Assembly (NCBI GenBank): GCA_017464805.1
Contig: JAFTYE010000010.1
Span: forward strand, 1-64,000
Direction: 5' to 3'
From: Clostridia bacterium
GTDB lineage: Bacteria; Bacillota; Clostridia; Oscillospirales; CAG-272
DNA length: 64,000 nt
The position numbers were made by a program, and so were the translations under genes. The notes under the pieces were generated by a model. It had not been told where the DNA came from and searched no databases. It saw nothing but the letters and a program-made list of their open reading frames with translations. The first letter of the stretch is position 1. The number at the start of each line of letters is the position of its first letter. Of the stretch, positions 18,269 through 27,507 are shown piece by piece.

Positions 18269-19201
18269 ATGGCAGAAAAAATGGCAACCCGTGAAGCATA
18301 CGGCAACGCCCTTGCCGAGCTGGGTGATAAATATGATTTCGTGGTCATGGACGCGGACCTTGCGGCTGCTACCAAGACCGGTACCTTTAAGAAAAAGTTC
18401 CCGAACCGCTTCTTTGATTGCGGTATCGCAGAGGGCAACATGGTGTCCGCCGCCGCCGGTATTGCTACCACGGGCGTCGTTCCGTTCGTCAGCTCCTTTG
18501 CTATGTTCGCCGCAGGCCGCGCTTACGAGCAGGTTCGTAACTCGGTCGGCTACCCGCACCTCAACGTCAAGATCGGTGCTACCCACGCGGGCATCACCGT
18601 CGGTGAAGACGGCGCAACCCACCAGTGCAACGAAGACCTCGCCCTGATGCGTACCATCCCCGGCATGGTCATCATCAACCCCGCAGACGCACAGGAGACC
18701 CGCGCGGCTGTTGAGGCAGCCATCAACTACCAGGGCCCCGTGTACATCCGTCTTGGCCGCGCCGCCGTTCCCACCGTTACCGAGGAAGGCAGCTTCCAGA
18801 TCGGCAAAGGCCTCGTCCTTGGCGAGGGTAAGGACATCACCGTGGTCGCTACCGGCTACATGGTGCACCTGGCACTCGAAGCCCGTGAGATTCTCGCCGC
18901 CGAGGGCATCTCGGTCCGCGTGATCAACATCGCCACCATCAAGCCCCTGGATACCGAGCTGATCGTGGCCGCCGCTCGTGAGACCGGTGCCATCATCACC
19001 GCAGAGGAGCACAGCATCATCGGCGGTCTTGGCAGCGCTGTTGCCGAGGCAGTCTCGGAGACTTGCCCCGTTCCCGTATCCCGCATCGGCGTTCCGGACT
19101 GCTACGGCCGCTCCGGCACCGTTCCCGCTATGCTGGAATACATGCACCTCACCACCGCCGACATCGTCGCCCGCGTGCGCGAGGTCCTCGCAAAGAAATA
19201 A
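18269..19201 (+). CDS. Transketolase, C-terminal subunit
   Basis: 310 residues with the pyrimidine-binding domain (MDADLAAATKTGTFKKKFP, CGIAEGNMVSAAAGIA) and the C-terminal Rossmann-like domain (VINIATIKPLD, AEEHSIIGGLGSAVAE). It starts one base after the N-terminal subunit stop. Resembles 1-deoxyxylulose-5-phosphate synthase at fold level, but the split architecture and GIAEGN motif fit transketolase. Confidence 0.95.
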   Translation: MAEKMATREAYGNALAELGDKYDFVVMDADLAAATKTGTFKKKFPNRFFDCGIAEGNMVSAAAGIATTGVVPFVSSFAMFAAGRAYEQVRNSVGYPHLNVKIGATHAGITVGEDGATHQCNEDLALMRTIPGMVIINPADAQETRAAVEAAINYQGPVYIRLGRAAVPTVTEEGSFQIGKGLVLGEGKDITVVATGYMVHLALEAREILAAEGISVRVINIATIKPLDTELIVAAARETGAIITAEEHSIIGGLGSAVAEAVSETCPVPVSRIGVPDCYGRSGTVPAMLEYMHLTTADIVARVREVLAKK

Positions 19202-19216
19202 ACAAAACAAGCAAAT

Positions 19217-19248
19217 AAAAAAAGGCAGAGCATCCGCTCTGCCTTTTG
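19217..19248 (+). terminator. Transketolase terminator
   Basis: AAAGGCAGAG and CTCTGCCTTTT form a hairpin followed by T-rich sequence. Confidence 0.85.
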
Positions 19249-19361
19249 CTTTTGTCGAAACGGGACGTCGAGGACGTCGTCTCCCACCGCAGAAAGAACA
19301 CGCCCCAACCGTTCGTGGGGAAGGGGCTTGCCCCTCCTGTGCAGATCTTTTGTATCCAAAA

Positions 19362-19391
19362 AACAGGACACAGATCGCTCTGTGTCCTGTT
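19362..19391 (-). terminator. Terminator of the decarboxylase operon
   Basis: AACAGGACACAGA and TCTGTGTCCTGTT make a 13-base-pair stem with a four-base loop; T-rich on the minus-strand side. Confidence 0.8.
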
Positions 19392-19404
19392 CCTTTTTAT
19401 TCCT

Positions 19405-20799
19405 TTACACGGAATGCACGCCGAGGGCGGCGTCGCTTTCGCCGTCGATGTTATACTTGGCGGCCTTGCGCTTTTCGAAGAACTTCACGGCCACCTGCTC
19501 AAACAGGGCAAGGGACAGAAGATCCTCTTCCTGCTCGGCGTAGGGGGCTACGCGCTCACGCAGGCTGGCGATCTCGGGCTTGATATCGTCTGCGGGACGG
19601 TAGTCGATCGGCTTCTCGTCGCCGATGATCTGACGGCGGAATTCCTCGTCGATGGGGGCGGGGGTGCGGCCGTACTCGCCGCGGATCAGGCCCTTGAATT
19701 CCTTGGTCACCATCTTGTAACGCTCGCCCAGCAGCACGTTGTACACGGCCTGCGTACCCACGATCTGCGAGGTCGGGGTCACGAGTGAAGCGTAGCCCGC
19801 ATCCGCACGGACGCGCGGAACCTCGGCCAATACCTCGGGCAGCAGATCGGACTTGCCCGCCTGCTTCAGCTGGGAAACCAGGTTGGAGAGCATGCCGCCC
19901 GGCACCTGATAGCGCAGAGCGTTGACGTCTACCTTGAGCACCTTCGGATCGATCAGACCGCTTGTCAGGTACTTCTCGCGGATAGGAGCGAAGTGGTTTG
20001 CCACCTCGTTCAGCTTACCAAGGTCAAGGCCTGTGTCGTAGGGCGTGCCCTGCAGAGTCGCTACGATGGCCTCGGTGGGTGCCTGCGAGGTACCCATGGC
20101 GAAGGGAGAAATGGCGGTATCTACCACGTCCACACCGGCCTCAACGGCCTTCAGAATGGTCATGGAAGCCAGACCGGCGGTGTAGTGGGTGTGAAGCTGT
20201 ACGGGAACGGAAACGCTGGCCTTGAGTGCCTTCACGAGCTGATACGCATCGTAGGGCTTGAGCAGACCCGACATGTCCTTGATACAGATGGAGTCCGCGC
20301 CCATTTCCTCAAGCTGCTTTGCGTAGGCCGCAAATGCTTCGTTTGTGTGGAAGGGGCTGGTGGTGTAGCTGAAGGCCGCCTGCACGTGGCCGCCCTCGCT
20401 CTTGGTGGCTCGGATGGCTGTTTCCAGGTTGCGCGCGTCGTTCAGTGCGTCGAAGATGCGGATGATGTCGATACCGTTTGCCACCGACTTCTTGACGAAG
20501 TATTCTACCACGTCGTCGGCATAGTGACGGTAGCCGAGGATGTTTTGTCCGCGGAAGAGCATCTGGAGCTTGGTGTTTTTGACGTGCTCACGGATCGTGC
20601 GAAGACGCTGCCACGGATCCTCGTTGAGGAAGCGCAGGCAGGAGTCGAAGGTCGCACCGCCCCATGCTTCCAGGGAATGATAACCGACCTGGTCAAGCAG
20701 CTCAAGCGCGGGGATCATCTCCTCGGTGGTCATACGGGTAGCGGCCAGCGACTGATGCGAGTCGCGGAGCACGGTTTCGGTAATTTTTACTTTTGCCAT
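19405..20799 (-). CDS. oadA: Oxaloacetate decarboxylase/pyruvate carboxylase-type carboxyltransferase, alpha subunit
   Basis: 464 residues. RDSHQSLAATRM carries the metal-binding Asp at the start of the TIM barrel; HTHYTAGLASM supplies two metal-binding His. The PYC_OADA domain follows to about residue 450. No biotinyl domain is fused; the biotin carrier is encoded separately upstream. It transfers the carboxyl group between oxaloacetate/pyruvate and biotin. Last gene of the operon mmdA-like, oadG, carrier, oadB, oadA. Confidence 0.93.
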   Translation of the reverse strand: MAKVKITETVLRDSHQSLAATRMTTEEMIPALELLDQVGYHSLEAWGGATFDSCLRFLNEDPWQRLRTIREHVKNTKLQMLFRGQNILGYRHYADDVVEYFVKKSVANGIDIIRIFDALNDARNLETAIRATKSEGGHVQAAFSYTTSPFHTNEAFAAYAKQLEEMGADSICIKDMSGLLKPYDAYQLVKALKASVSVPVQLHTHYTAGLASMTILKAVEAGVDVVDTAISPFAMGTSQAPTEAIVATLQGTPYDTGLDLGKLNEVANHFAPIREKYLTSGLIDPKVLKVDVNALRYQVPGGMLSNLVSQLKQAGKSDLLPEVLAEVPRVRADAGYASLVTPTSQIVGTQAVYNVLLGERYKMVTKEFKGLIRGEYGRTPAPIDEEFRRQIIGDEKPIDYRPADDIKPEIASLRERVAPYAEQEEDLLSLALFEQVAVKFFEKRKAAKYNIDGESDAALGVHSV

Positions 20800-20842
20800 G
20801 ATATGATAGCCGTAATCCTTTCTTTGTTATGTAGAAGGGGAA

Positions 20843-22105
20843 TTAACCGAACATTTGCAGGAACACGCCCGCCGCAACGGCGGAGCCGATAACACCTGCC
20901 ACGTTCGGACCCATGGCGTGCATGAGAAGGAAGTTTGCGGGGTTCTCCTTGCGGCCGACGTCCTGCGCCACGCGCGCCGCCATCGGCACGGCGGAAACAC
21001 CTGCGGAGCCAATGAGCGGGTTGATCTGACCCTTGGTCAGGGCACACATGATCTTACCGCCAAGCAGACCGCCGATCGTCGAGATCGCAAAGGCAACCAG
21101 GCCGAGACCGATGATTTTGAGCGTATCCCAAGCCAGGAAGCTTGCGGCATTCGCGGTCGCACCGACCGAAACGCCCAAGAGGATTGTGATAATGTTGATA
21201 AGCTCGTTCTGTGCGGTCTTGGAAAGACGATCGGTCACGCCCGAAACGTTGAGCAGGTTACCCAGCATCAGGAAACCGACAAGCGAAGCGGCATCGGGAA
21301 CCAAGAGAATCACGATTGCCATTACGATGATGGGGAAGATCACCTTTTCTGCGGTCGACACGGGACGCAGGTTCTTCATCACAATCTGGCGCTCTTTTTT
21401 CGTGGTCATCAGCTTCATCAGCGGCGGCTGGATCATCGGGATCAGCGCCATATAGCTGTACGCGGCGATGGCAATCGCGCCGAGAAGGTGCGGTGCCAGC
21501 TCCTTGGTCACGTAAATGGCCGTCGGGCCATCCGCACCGCCGATAATGCCGATCGCGGCAGCGGCCGCCTCTGGGAAGCCGAGGAAGAGTGCACCCCAGA
21601 AGGCAACGAAGACACCAAGCTGTGCGGCTGCGCCCAAAAGCAGACTCTTGGGGTTGGCGATAAGGGCAGAGAAGTCGGTCATCGCACCGACACCCATGAA
21701 GATCAGTGAGGGATACACGCCCAGCTTGACACCTAAGTAAAGGATGTCCACCAAGCCGCCGTTGCTGACTGCATGGGCAACGATGTCACGCATGGATTCA
21801 GACAGCACGGGCGTTATGCCGTCTGCTTCGAAAATCTGCTTTCCCATCTCATCAAAGACAGGAACACCGTCGATAAACCACTCCATGTGGAAGAGCTCGG
21901 TGCCGGGGAGGTTGGCAAGCAGCATGCCGGTTGCGATCGGAACGAGAAGCAGGGGCTCGAACTTCTTGACAATGCCAAGATAGAAGAGCACGCCCACAAT
22001 CACGTACATAATAAGGGTCTTGATACCAAGCTCCGGATCTGCAATCAGCTCGCTGATGCCTGTACTGTTGTAAAAGTTAACAATAGCATCTACGATAGCG
22101 TTCAT
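20843..22105 (-). CDS. oadB: Na+-translocating decarboxylase beta subunit
   Basis: 420 residues with about ten membrane segments. GGADGPTAIYV holds the conserved Asp thought to bind Na+; ANAASFLAWDTL and the C-terminal AGVSAVPMAARVAQ are family signatures. It decarboxylates carboxybiotin and exports Na+. It can serve oxaloacetate, methylmalonyl-CoA or glutaconyl-CoA enzymes, which depend on the alpha subunit present; both alpha types occur in this operon. Confidence 0.95.
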   Translation of the reverse strand: MNAIVDAIVNFYNSTGISELIADPELGIKTLIMYVIVGVLFYLGIVKKFEPLLLVPIATGMLLANLPGTELFHMEWFIDGVPVFDEMGKQIFEADGITPVLSESMRDIVAHAVSNGGLVDILYLGVKLGVYPSLIFMGVGAMTDFSALIANPKSLLLGAAAQLGVFVAFWGALFLGFPEAAAAAIGIIGGADGPTAIYVTKELAPHLLGAIAIAAYSYMALIPMIQPPLMKLMTTKKERQIVMKNLRPVSTAEKVIFPIIVMAIVILLVPDAASLVGFLMLGNLLNVSGVTDRLSKTAQNELINIITILLGVSVGATANAASFLAWDTLKIIGLGLVAFAISTIGGLLGGKIMCALTKGQINPLIGSAGVSAVPMAARVAQDVGRKENPANFLLMHAMGPNVAGVIGSAVAAGVFLQMFG

Positions 22106-22130
22106 GATTGTACCAGCTTTCTTTGGTCAA

Positions 22131-22556
22131 TCAGCCAAGGGAAACCAGCAGGTCACCTGCGTTCACGGATGCACCCTTGGTCACGTTTACGGAGGAAACG
22201 GTGCCATCCTCGGGAGCGGGAATGGCGTTCTCCATCTTCATGGCCTCGAGAATACACAGGGTGTCACCCTTCTTTACAGTCTGGCCGACGGTAACCTCCA
22301 CCTTCAGGATGGTACCGGGCATGGGGGAGGTGACCTTCACCGCGCCAACGGTGCCGGCCGCGGCGGGAGCAGCAGGAGCGGGAGCAGCAGGAGCGGGAGC
22401 AGCAGCGGGTGCAGGTACGGAAGCAGCGGCAGGAGCCGGAGCAGGTGCTGCAGCGGGAGTTGCTACGGGGGCGTATGCGGGCGCGGGTACGGCACCTGCC
22501 TCTTCAACCAGAACCTCATAGGTAGTACCGTTTACAGTAACGTTGTATTTTTTCAT
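22131..22556 (-). CDS. Biotin carboxyl carrier protein
   Basis: 141 residues. The start MKKYNVTVNG follows AGGAGA by six bases. A long Ala/Pro linker (about residues 22-70) leads to a biotinyl domain with EAMKMEN, whose Lys carries biotin, preceded by SPMPGTI. It shuttles carboxyl groups between the cytoplasmic carboxyltransferase and the membrane pump. Confidence 0.95.
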   Translation of the reverse strand: MKKYNVTVNGTTYEVLVEEAGAVPAPAYAPVATPAAAPAPAPAAASVPAPAAAPAPAAPAPAAPAAAGTVGAVKVTSPMPGTILKVEVTVGQTVKKGDTLCILEAMKMENAIPAPEDGTVSSVNVTKGASVNAGDLLVSLG

Positions 22557-22568
22557 GATCATTCTCCT

Positions 22569-22916
22569 TTATTTATTTACTCTGTGGAAGGAAACGACGC
22601 GGAAGCCGCTATGGCCGCATTCCGCTTCAGCCGCGGCGATCGCGGCGGCGATCACGGCGATCAGCTCGCCGTTTGCGGAGGTGGGTACGGGTGCCGCTAC
22701 GGGCGCAGGAGCAGGGGCAACGGCGGGAGCGGGGGCGGGAGCCTTCTCACCCGATGACGTGATGCGCGCAAGCAGCAGACGGGTCAGATACAGGCAGAAC
22801 CAAATGATGCACAGCACGGCAAATACCGTACACATGCCGATCAAGAGAACCTTTCCGCCCTCAAAAAACTTTTCGGACAAGGAAAGTGGCTCTGCGTTCA
22901 ACATAAACGAATACAT
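22569..22916 (-). CDS. Decarboxylase gamma subunit (OadG-like)
   Basis: 115 residues: one N-terminal membrane helix (VLLIGMCTVFAVLCIIWFCL), an Ala/Pro linker and a small C-terminal region with GELIAVIAAAIAAAE. This architecture is that of OadG/MmdD subunits, which anchor and assemble the complex. Assignment rests on size, topology and operon position as much as on sequence. Confidence 0.85.
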   Translation of the reverse strand: MYSFMLNAEPLSLSEKFFEGGKVLLIGMCTVFAVLCIIWFCLYLTRLLLARITSSGEKAPAPAPAVAPAPAPVAAPVPTSANGELIAVIAAAIAAAEAECGHSGFRVVSFHRVNK

Positions 22917-22932
22917 GATACGCCCTCCTTTT

Positions 22933-24375
22933 TTACAGGGGAAGCACGCTGTGGCGACGGGTGGGCAGGCAACCCTTCACCGCCAGAAGCAAAAGGGCGG
23001 AGGCAATGCGCTGACGAAGCTCGGTCATGTCGACGATGTCGTCGATCTCTCCTGCGGAAGCAGCACAGACGGGAGAGGCGAGCTTTGCACGCCATTCCTC
23101 TTCCAGCTCCTCGCGGGTAAGCTCGGTGGTGATCTCGTTGTTCTTGGCGAATGCAACGGCAGAGGCGGCGTTCATCGCGCCGATCTCGGCCCCCTCCAGG
23201 GCGTAGGCAATGTCGGCACCGATACCCTTGGAGCCGAGGATGGCAAACGCACCGCCGATGCCGTGACGGAGCACGACCGTGATCTTGGCGTTGTCGGCCT
23301 TGGCATAAGCGGCGGCCAGCTTGGCAAGATCTGCCGCGAAGGGCGCACCCTCGCAGTCCGCACAAACAGCAAAGCCCTCGCTGTTTACCAGTGTTACAAG
23401 CGGCAGGGCAAAGGCGTCGCACAGCTTCACAAAGTGGGCTGCACGGCGGGCACCCATGGCGGTCAGTCTGCCCTTGTTCTCGGTATAATTGCAGGCCAGT
23501 ACGCCGCAACGGACACCGCCGATCTTGGTCAGCACCGTTACGATCTCGGGGGCAAGGCCCATACCGATCTCGCAAAAGTCGCCGCAGTCGGCGATCACGC
23601 GAATGATCTCGTGCACGTCACCGTCGGGATCCATTGCACCAAGCAGGCGGTTTAGGTCGTCTGCCGCATTCTCTACGATCGTGCCCTCACCGCTGTTCTG
23701 GGGCAGGAAGGAAAGGGCGTGGCGCACGTAGGCGGCTGCCGATTCCCGTCCGTCTGCCAAGCAGGCAGTCAGCACAGACTGCTCATCCGTTTCCGCACCC
23801 GTAAGGGAGGGGGAGGCAACGTAAAGATTGGAACCGTTCTCTGTGACGGCTATATCAAACATAGCGGCGATGGCAGCAAAGGTACCGATGCAGTTGCCGC
23901 TGATCCAGGCGATTTGGGGAATAGCACCCGATGCGGCGGACACCGCCTGCATCAGTCTGCCGTAGCCGGCGAGGGCGGCAGCCCCCTCGAAGATATCTGC
24001 GCCCGCGCAGTCGAAAATGCCGACCACGGGTGCACCGTTCTTGATTGCCAACTCGTAAAGATCGCAGATCTTCTTGGCATGGGTGGCATCAAACGCCCCC
24101 TTCATGCGCGCGCTGTCCTGAGCGAAGCCGAAGACAGGCTGGCCGGCTACCGCGCCGTAGCCGCAGATAACGCCCTCAAATTCCTCGCTTCCGTCTGTGT
24201 GGTACTCCGCAAAGCGACGCTTCGTGTAAGCTCCAAGCTCCACGAACGTATCCGCGTCAAAGAGGGACTTCAGGCGTGCCATCGCGTCACTTGCCCGTGC
24301 GGCGGCGAGCTTTTCCTTCAGCTCCTGCGCGGACGGGATCCCGATGGTCTTCTTTTCGGTGTTTTTATTATCCAA
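22933..24375 (-). CDS. Acyl-CoA carboxyltransferase (methylmalonyl-CoA decarboxylase alpha-like)
   Basis: About 480 residues from a proposed TTG (LDNKNTEKK). The protein has two crotonase-like carboxyltransferase halves: GYGAVAGQPVFGFAQD and GAFDATHAKKI, then VVLRHGIGGAFAILGSKGIG in shorter pieces. The family (MmdA, PccB, transcarboxylase 12S) moves CO2 between acyl-CoA and biotin. No ATG lies at the domain start; longer frames enter the promoter. A GGAAGGAGA site is followed by an 8-base-pair hairpin (GATTTGCC/GGCAAATC) and then the TTG, or an ATT just after the site could be used. First gene of the operon. Confidence 0.85.
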   Translation of the reverse strand: MDNKNTEKKTIGIPSAQELKEKLAAARASDAMARLKSLFDADTFVELGAYTKRRFAEYHTDGSEEFEGVICGYGAVAGQPVFGFAQDSARMKGAFDATHAKKICDLYELAIKNGAPVVGIFDCAGADIFEGAAALAGYGRLMQAVSAASGAIPQIAWISGNCIGTFAAIAAMFDIAVTENGSNLYVASPSLTGAETDEQSVLTACLADGRESAAAYVRHALSFLPQNSGEGTIVENAADDLNRLLGAMDPDGDVHEIIRVIADCGDFCEIGMGLAPEIVTVLTKIGGVRCGVLACNYTENKGRLTAMGARRAAHFVKLCDAFALPLVTLVNSEGFAVCADCEGAPFAADLAKLAAAYAKADNAKITVVLRHGIGGAFAILGSKGIGADIAYALEGAEIGAMNAASAVAFAKNNEITTELTREELEEEWRAKLASPVCAASAGEIDDIVDMTELRQRIASALLLLAVKGCLPTRRHSVLPL

Positions 24376-24474
24376 ACCGAATTCCCGATTTGCCTTGTGG
24401 CAAATCTCTCCTTCCTGTTGTTTTTTGGCTGATGTAAGGATATTTTTGTAAATAGCCCAATTTTCACCAACTAT

Positions 24475-24503
24475 ACTATACCACCAAACGCGGAAAAAAT
24501 CAA
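24475..24503 (-). promoter_or_regulatory. Decarboxylase operon promoter
   Basis: Minus strand: TTGATT, 17 bases, TATAGT, about 95 bases before the proposed first start. Confidence 0.75.
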
Positions 24504-24611
24504 GCATTTTCGGACGAATTTCGCTACCTTTTGAAAAAAATGTCAAAAGAAGTGAAAAAAGCAAGCACCCGCTCCTGTTTTTTACATAAAATGGAAGCGG
24601 GAGGATGAATT

Positions 24612-25325
24612 ATGGCACGTTTTTATGAGGCGAAAAGACGGGCGCGTCGTCGCGCGGACACTATGCGCCGCACCATCGTTTTTGCCGCTTGCGTTTCGCT
24701 CGCGTTTCTCTTGATCTTCAATTTTCAGCTTTATCCCGGCATAGCCGCCCTTGCCTATTCCGCCGCCACCAACCGCGCGCAGGAGATCATTGCCGCCGCC
24801 TTTTCCGAAGCGATCGCGGAAAACGAAGCTCTGTACGAGGAGTTGGTCACCATCGTCTACCGTACGGACGGGGCCGTTGCTTCGCTTTCCTGCCACATGC
24901 AACGGCTCAATGCCGCGCGAAACGAGCTGCTACTCTCTGTGCTTGCCGCCTTTCGGGAAAGCGACCACATTACCGTTGCCATCCCGCTCGGCAATCTGTT
25001 CGGCGGGGAGCTGTTCTCGGGCCGCGGTCCGCGCGTCTATATCCGTGTCCTTTTGGCGGAGGGTGCCTCCGCCCATATGGACAGCCAGTTCACCGCGCAG
25101 GGCATCAACCAGACCCTGCATCGTGTTCTTTTTTCGATCACGGTCAATCTCACCGTTCTAACTCCCACTCGCCCCGTGGAGGCGGTCGTGACCCAGTCCT
25201 ATGCCGTCAGTGAAACGGTCATCGTCGGCGAGGTGCCCGATGCCTATACCCAGATCAGCCGCCTGACCGACGACGTCACCGAGGAGGATATTGACGATGT
25301 CAACGATTTTGGGGCGCATTTGTAA
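24612..25325 (+). CDS. Sporulation protein YunB-like
   Basis: 237 residues: basic N-terminus, one membrane segment (IVFAACVSLAFLLIFNFQL), then an outside domain with IPLGNLFGGELFSGRGP and SQFTAQGINQTLHRV, the family's conserved segments. YunB is made in the mother cell in Bacillus and is needed for normal sporulation. It supports an endospore-forming host. Confidence 0.9.
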   Translation: MARFYEAKRRARRRADTMRRTIVFAACVSLAFLLIFNFQLYPGIAALAYSAATNRAQEIIAAAFSEAIAENEALYEELVTIVYRTDGAVASLSCHMQRLNAARNELLLSVLAAFRESDHITVAIPLGNLFGGELFSGRGPRVYIRVLLAEGASAHMDSQFTAQGINQTLHRVLFSITVNLTVLTPTRPVEAVVTQSYAVSETVIVGEVPDAYTQISRLTDDVTEEDIDDVNDFGAHL

Positions 25326-25343
25326 ATATTATTTACTTTTTTC

Positions 25344-25372
25344 TTGCATTGTGGGTAAGAGTATGGTATACT
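25344..25372 (+). promoter_or_regulatory. Promoter of the HTH-TPR regulator
   Basis: TTGCAT, 17 bases, TATACT, about 33 bases before the ATG. Confidence 0.75.
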
Positions 25373-25404
25373 ATGCACAAAAGTCCCAAAAAAGGAGAAA
25401 ACGG

Positions 25405-26253
25405 ATGGAGCTTGGTGAAAGAATACGTGCCCGTCGCCGCGAGCTGCATATGACGCAGGCGGAGTTGGCAGGCGATCAGATCACACGCAATATGCTCTCG
25501 CAGATCGAGAAGGGAAAGGCTACCCCCTCGCTTCCGACCGTCACCTACCTTGCCGAGCGTCTTGGTATGCCAGTCGGATATTTCTTCTGCGAGGAGGGCG
25601 AGGAATTCTTCTTTCGCAAGCAGTTATACTTTTCGCGTCTTTCTGCGCTCTATCGCGTGGGCTCTTATGCCGATTGTCTGTCCCTGTTTGAAAAGGAGCT
25701 TGGCGAATGTGACGACGAGCTGGGGTTGATGATGGCGCACGCCGCCTTTGAATGCGGAAAAACCGCCTTCCGGAACGGTGCGATGACCACCGCCACCGCC
25801 TATTTTTCGGGTGCCCTGGTCTACGCGGACGAAACCGTGTATCCCACCGACCATATCCGTGCGGGTGTGGCACTTCTTCTGCCCATTGCCAGCAATGTGC
25901 AGGCACCGCTGCTTGAATTTAACCATCCCGCTTACGTGGATCGGATGCGCCGTGCCGTCTGCCTTGACGAATATCACTACCTTACGGGCGAGGCCGAGGG
26001 CTACGTCTTTGAAAATCCCCACTACGCCACCCACCTGGCTGCTCGCGCCAAGATGAAGACCGACCATTTTCCCGAGGCTCTTTCCATGCTCACGGGCATC
26101 GAGGAGCAAAAGGGAGACGAGGCGATCACCGCCTTTCTTTTGTTCCGCGTGTACGGTGATATGGAGATATGTCACCGTGAAAATGGCAACTACGAGGAGG
26201 CCTACCGTTACTCGACCAAGCGCATGTCCATGCTTGCTGCCTTCCGTTCTTGA
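25405..26253 (+). CDS. XRE-family regulator with a TPR-like C-terminal region
   Basis: 282 residues from MELGERIRAR after AAAGGAG; the longer frame begins upstream of the promoter. Residues 1-60 are an XRE helix-turn-helix (MTQAELAGDQITRNMLSQIE). The rest is helical and TPR-like, as in Rgg/PlcR-type sensors, but no peptide gene is evident beside it. Target unknown. Confidence 0.85.
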   Translation: MELGERIRARRRELHMTQAELAGDQITRNMLSQIEKGKATPSLPTVTYLAERLGMPVGYFFCEEGEEFFFRKQLYFSRLSALYRVGSYADCLSLFEKELGECDDELGLMMAHAAFECGKTAFRNGAMTTATAYFSGALVYADETVYPTDHIRAGVALLLPIASNVQAPLLEFNHPAYVDRMRRAVCLDEYHYLTGEAEGYVFENPHYATHLAARAKMKTDHFPEALSMLTGIEEQKGDEAITAFLLFRVYGDMEICHRENGNYEEAYRYSTKRMSMLAAFRS

Positions 26254-26288
26254 AGGAAACCGCCGCCTGCAATCGCAGGCGGCGGTTC

Positions 26289-27353
26289 TTATTCTTCATC
26301 TTTGTCCTCTTCCGTCCGGCGCGATTTGTACTGCGGCTTGTCGATCTTTAAGGAGGAGAGGGGGTTGTGCGACATGGCCTTTTCCATGCTCGCCGAGCTG
26401 ACGTGGGTGTAGATCTGCGTGGTGTTGAGTTGCTCGTGGCCGAGAATATCCTTCAAGACGCGCACGTCCACCTGTCCGCTCTGGTACATCAGGGTCGCGG
26501 CCGTGTGGCGGAGCTTGTGTACTGAAAGGCCGCGGTTTTCAAGACCTGCCGCACGCAGGTATTTGTACACCATCCACTGGACCGTCTTCTGACTGATGCG
26601 TTGTCGGCGCTCGCTCAAAAACAGGGCGTTCGTTTTCGTCTGCCCCGCCACGTGATCCTCGGCGCGCCGCCCGATGTATTCCAAGAGGGCACGGCGACAG
26701 GCATCATTGAGGTAGATCATACGCATCTTGCTGCCTTTACCTGTTACGCGCAGGGAGCGAAGCTCGGGATCAATGTCGGTCAGATCGATGCCGCACAGCT
26801 CCGAAAGTCGCATGCCGCAGTTGAGAAAGAGCGTTACGATTGCAAAGTCGCGCACCGCGTGCTTCGATTCGGTATCCTCGCGGATCGCGCGGAGCAACCG
26901 CTCGCTTTCCTCAAGCGTCAAAAACTTCGGCAAGGCAGAGTGCTTTTTCGGTGCGTCGATGTTGACGGTCGGATTGTTTTCAAGAAGATGTTTTTTCGCA
27001 CACAGATAGCGGTAAAAGCCCTTGATGGCCGACAGCTTGCGGGAGCGTGCCGCCCATCCGTTTTGTCGCTCCCCCGAGGCGTAGAGCAGAAAATCATAGA
27101 TTTGTGTGGTTTCAATTGCGCCGATATAGGCAAGGTCGATGTGGCTGATGTCGATCTTTTCAAACTCCTCGGAGTGCGGGTCGATGCCAAGCCGCACCGA
27201 TTCCATATAACGGAAAAAGGTCCGCAGATCGAGCAGATATTCGCACACGGTCTTGGGGGAATTGCCCATAATGACCGATTTATATTTCGCAAAATCCTGT
27301 ACAAGCGGCGGAAATTCGCGTAGCGAATCTCCCCGCAGGGTCAGCTGTGCCAT
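26289..27353 (-). CDS. Tyrosine recombinase, XerC/XerD type
   Basis: 354 residues from MAQLTLRGDS after AAGGAGA. N-terminal SAM-like core-binding domain to about residue 145; catalytic residues in GMRLSELCGI (Arg), HKLRHTAATL (His/Arg) and LGHEQLNTTQIYTHV (His, Tyr). Xer proteins resolve chromosome dimers at dif. The length is 50 residues above the usual 300, mainly from an N-terminal insertion and a basic tail (KSRRTEEDKDEE). It lacks mobile-element neighbours, so a housekeeping role is likeliest. Confidence 0.9.
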   Translation of the reverse strand: MAQLTLRGDSLREFPPLVQDFAKYKSVIMGNSPKTVCEYLLDLRTFFRYMESVRLGIDPHSEEFEKIDISHIDLAYIGAIETTQIYDFLLYASGERQNGWAARSRKLSAIKGFYRYLCAKKHLLENNPTVNIDAPKKHSALPKFLTLEESERLLRAIREDTESKHAVRDFAIVTLFLNCGMRLSELCGIDLTDIDPELRSLRVTGKGSKMRMIYLNDACRRALLEYIGRRAEDHVAGQTKTNALFLSERRQRISQKTVQWMVYKYLRAAGLENRGLSVHKLRHTAATLMYQSGQVDVRVLKDILGHEQLNTTQIYTHVSSASMEKAMSHNPLSSLKIDKPQYKSRRTEEDKDEE

Positions 27354-27445
27354 GGCGATCTCCTTTTCGCACGGGTGCATATATCTTTATTATACAAAAT
27401 CCAAAAAACTTTTAGTGGATAAACTGTAAACATTTTTCTTTTCCC

Positions 27446-27474
27446 TTGCAAAAGGGAAGACTCTTGTGTACAAT
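27446..27474 (+). promoter_or_regulatory. Promoter of the membrane protein gene
   Basis: TTGCAA, 17 bases, TACAAT, about 34 bases before the ATG at 27508. Confidence 0.75.
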
Positions 27475-27507
27475 GAGAGTATCAAAATTTCCCAACCGAG
27501 GACTTTT

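Noticed and set aside
17423-19210. 595-codon open frame on the minus strand
   Set aside because: Antisense to the two transketolase genes.
26289-27353. Xer-type recombinase as an integrase of a second mobile element
   Set aside because: No attachment site, tRNA or cargo genes beside it; neighbours are ordinary chromosomal genes.
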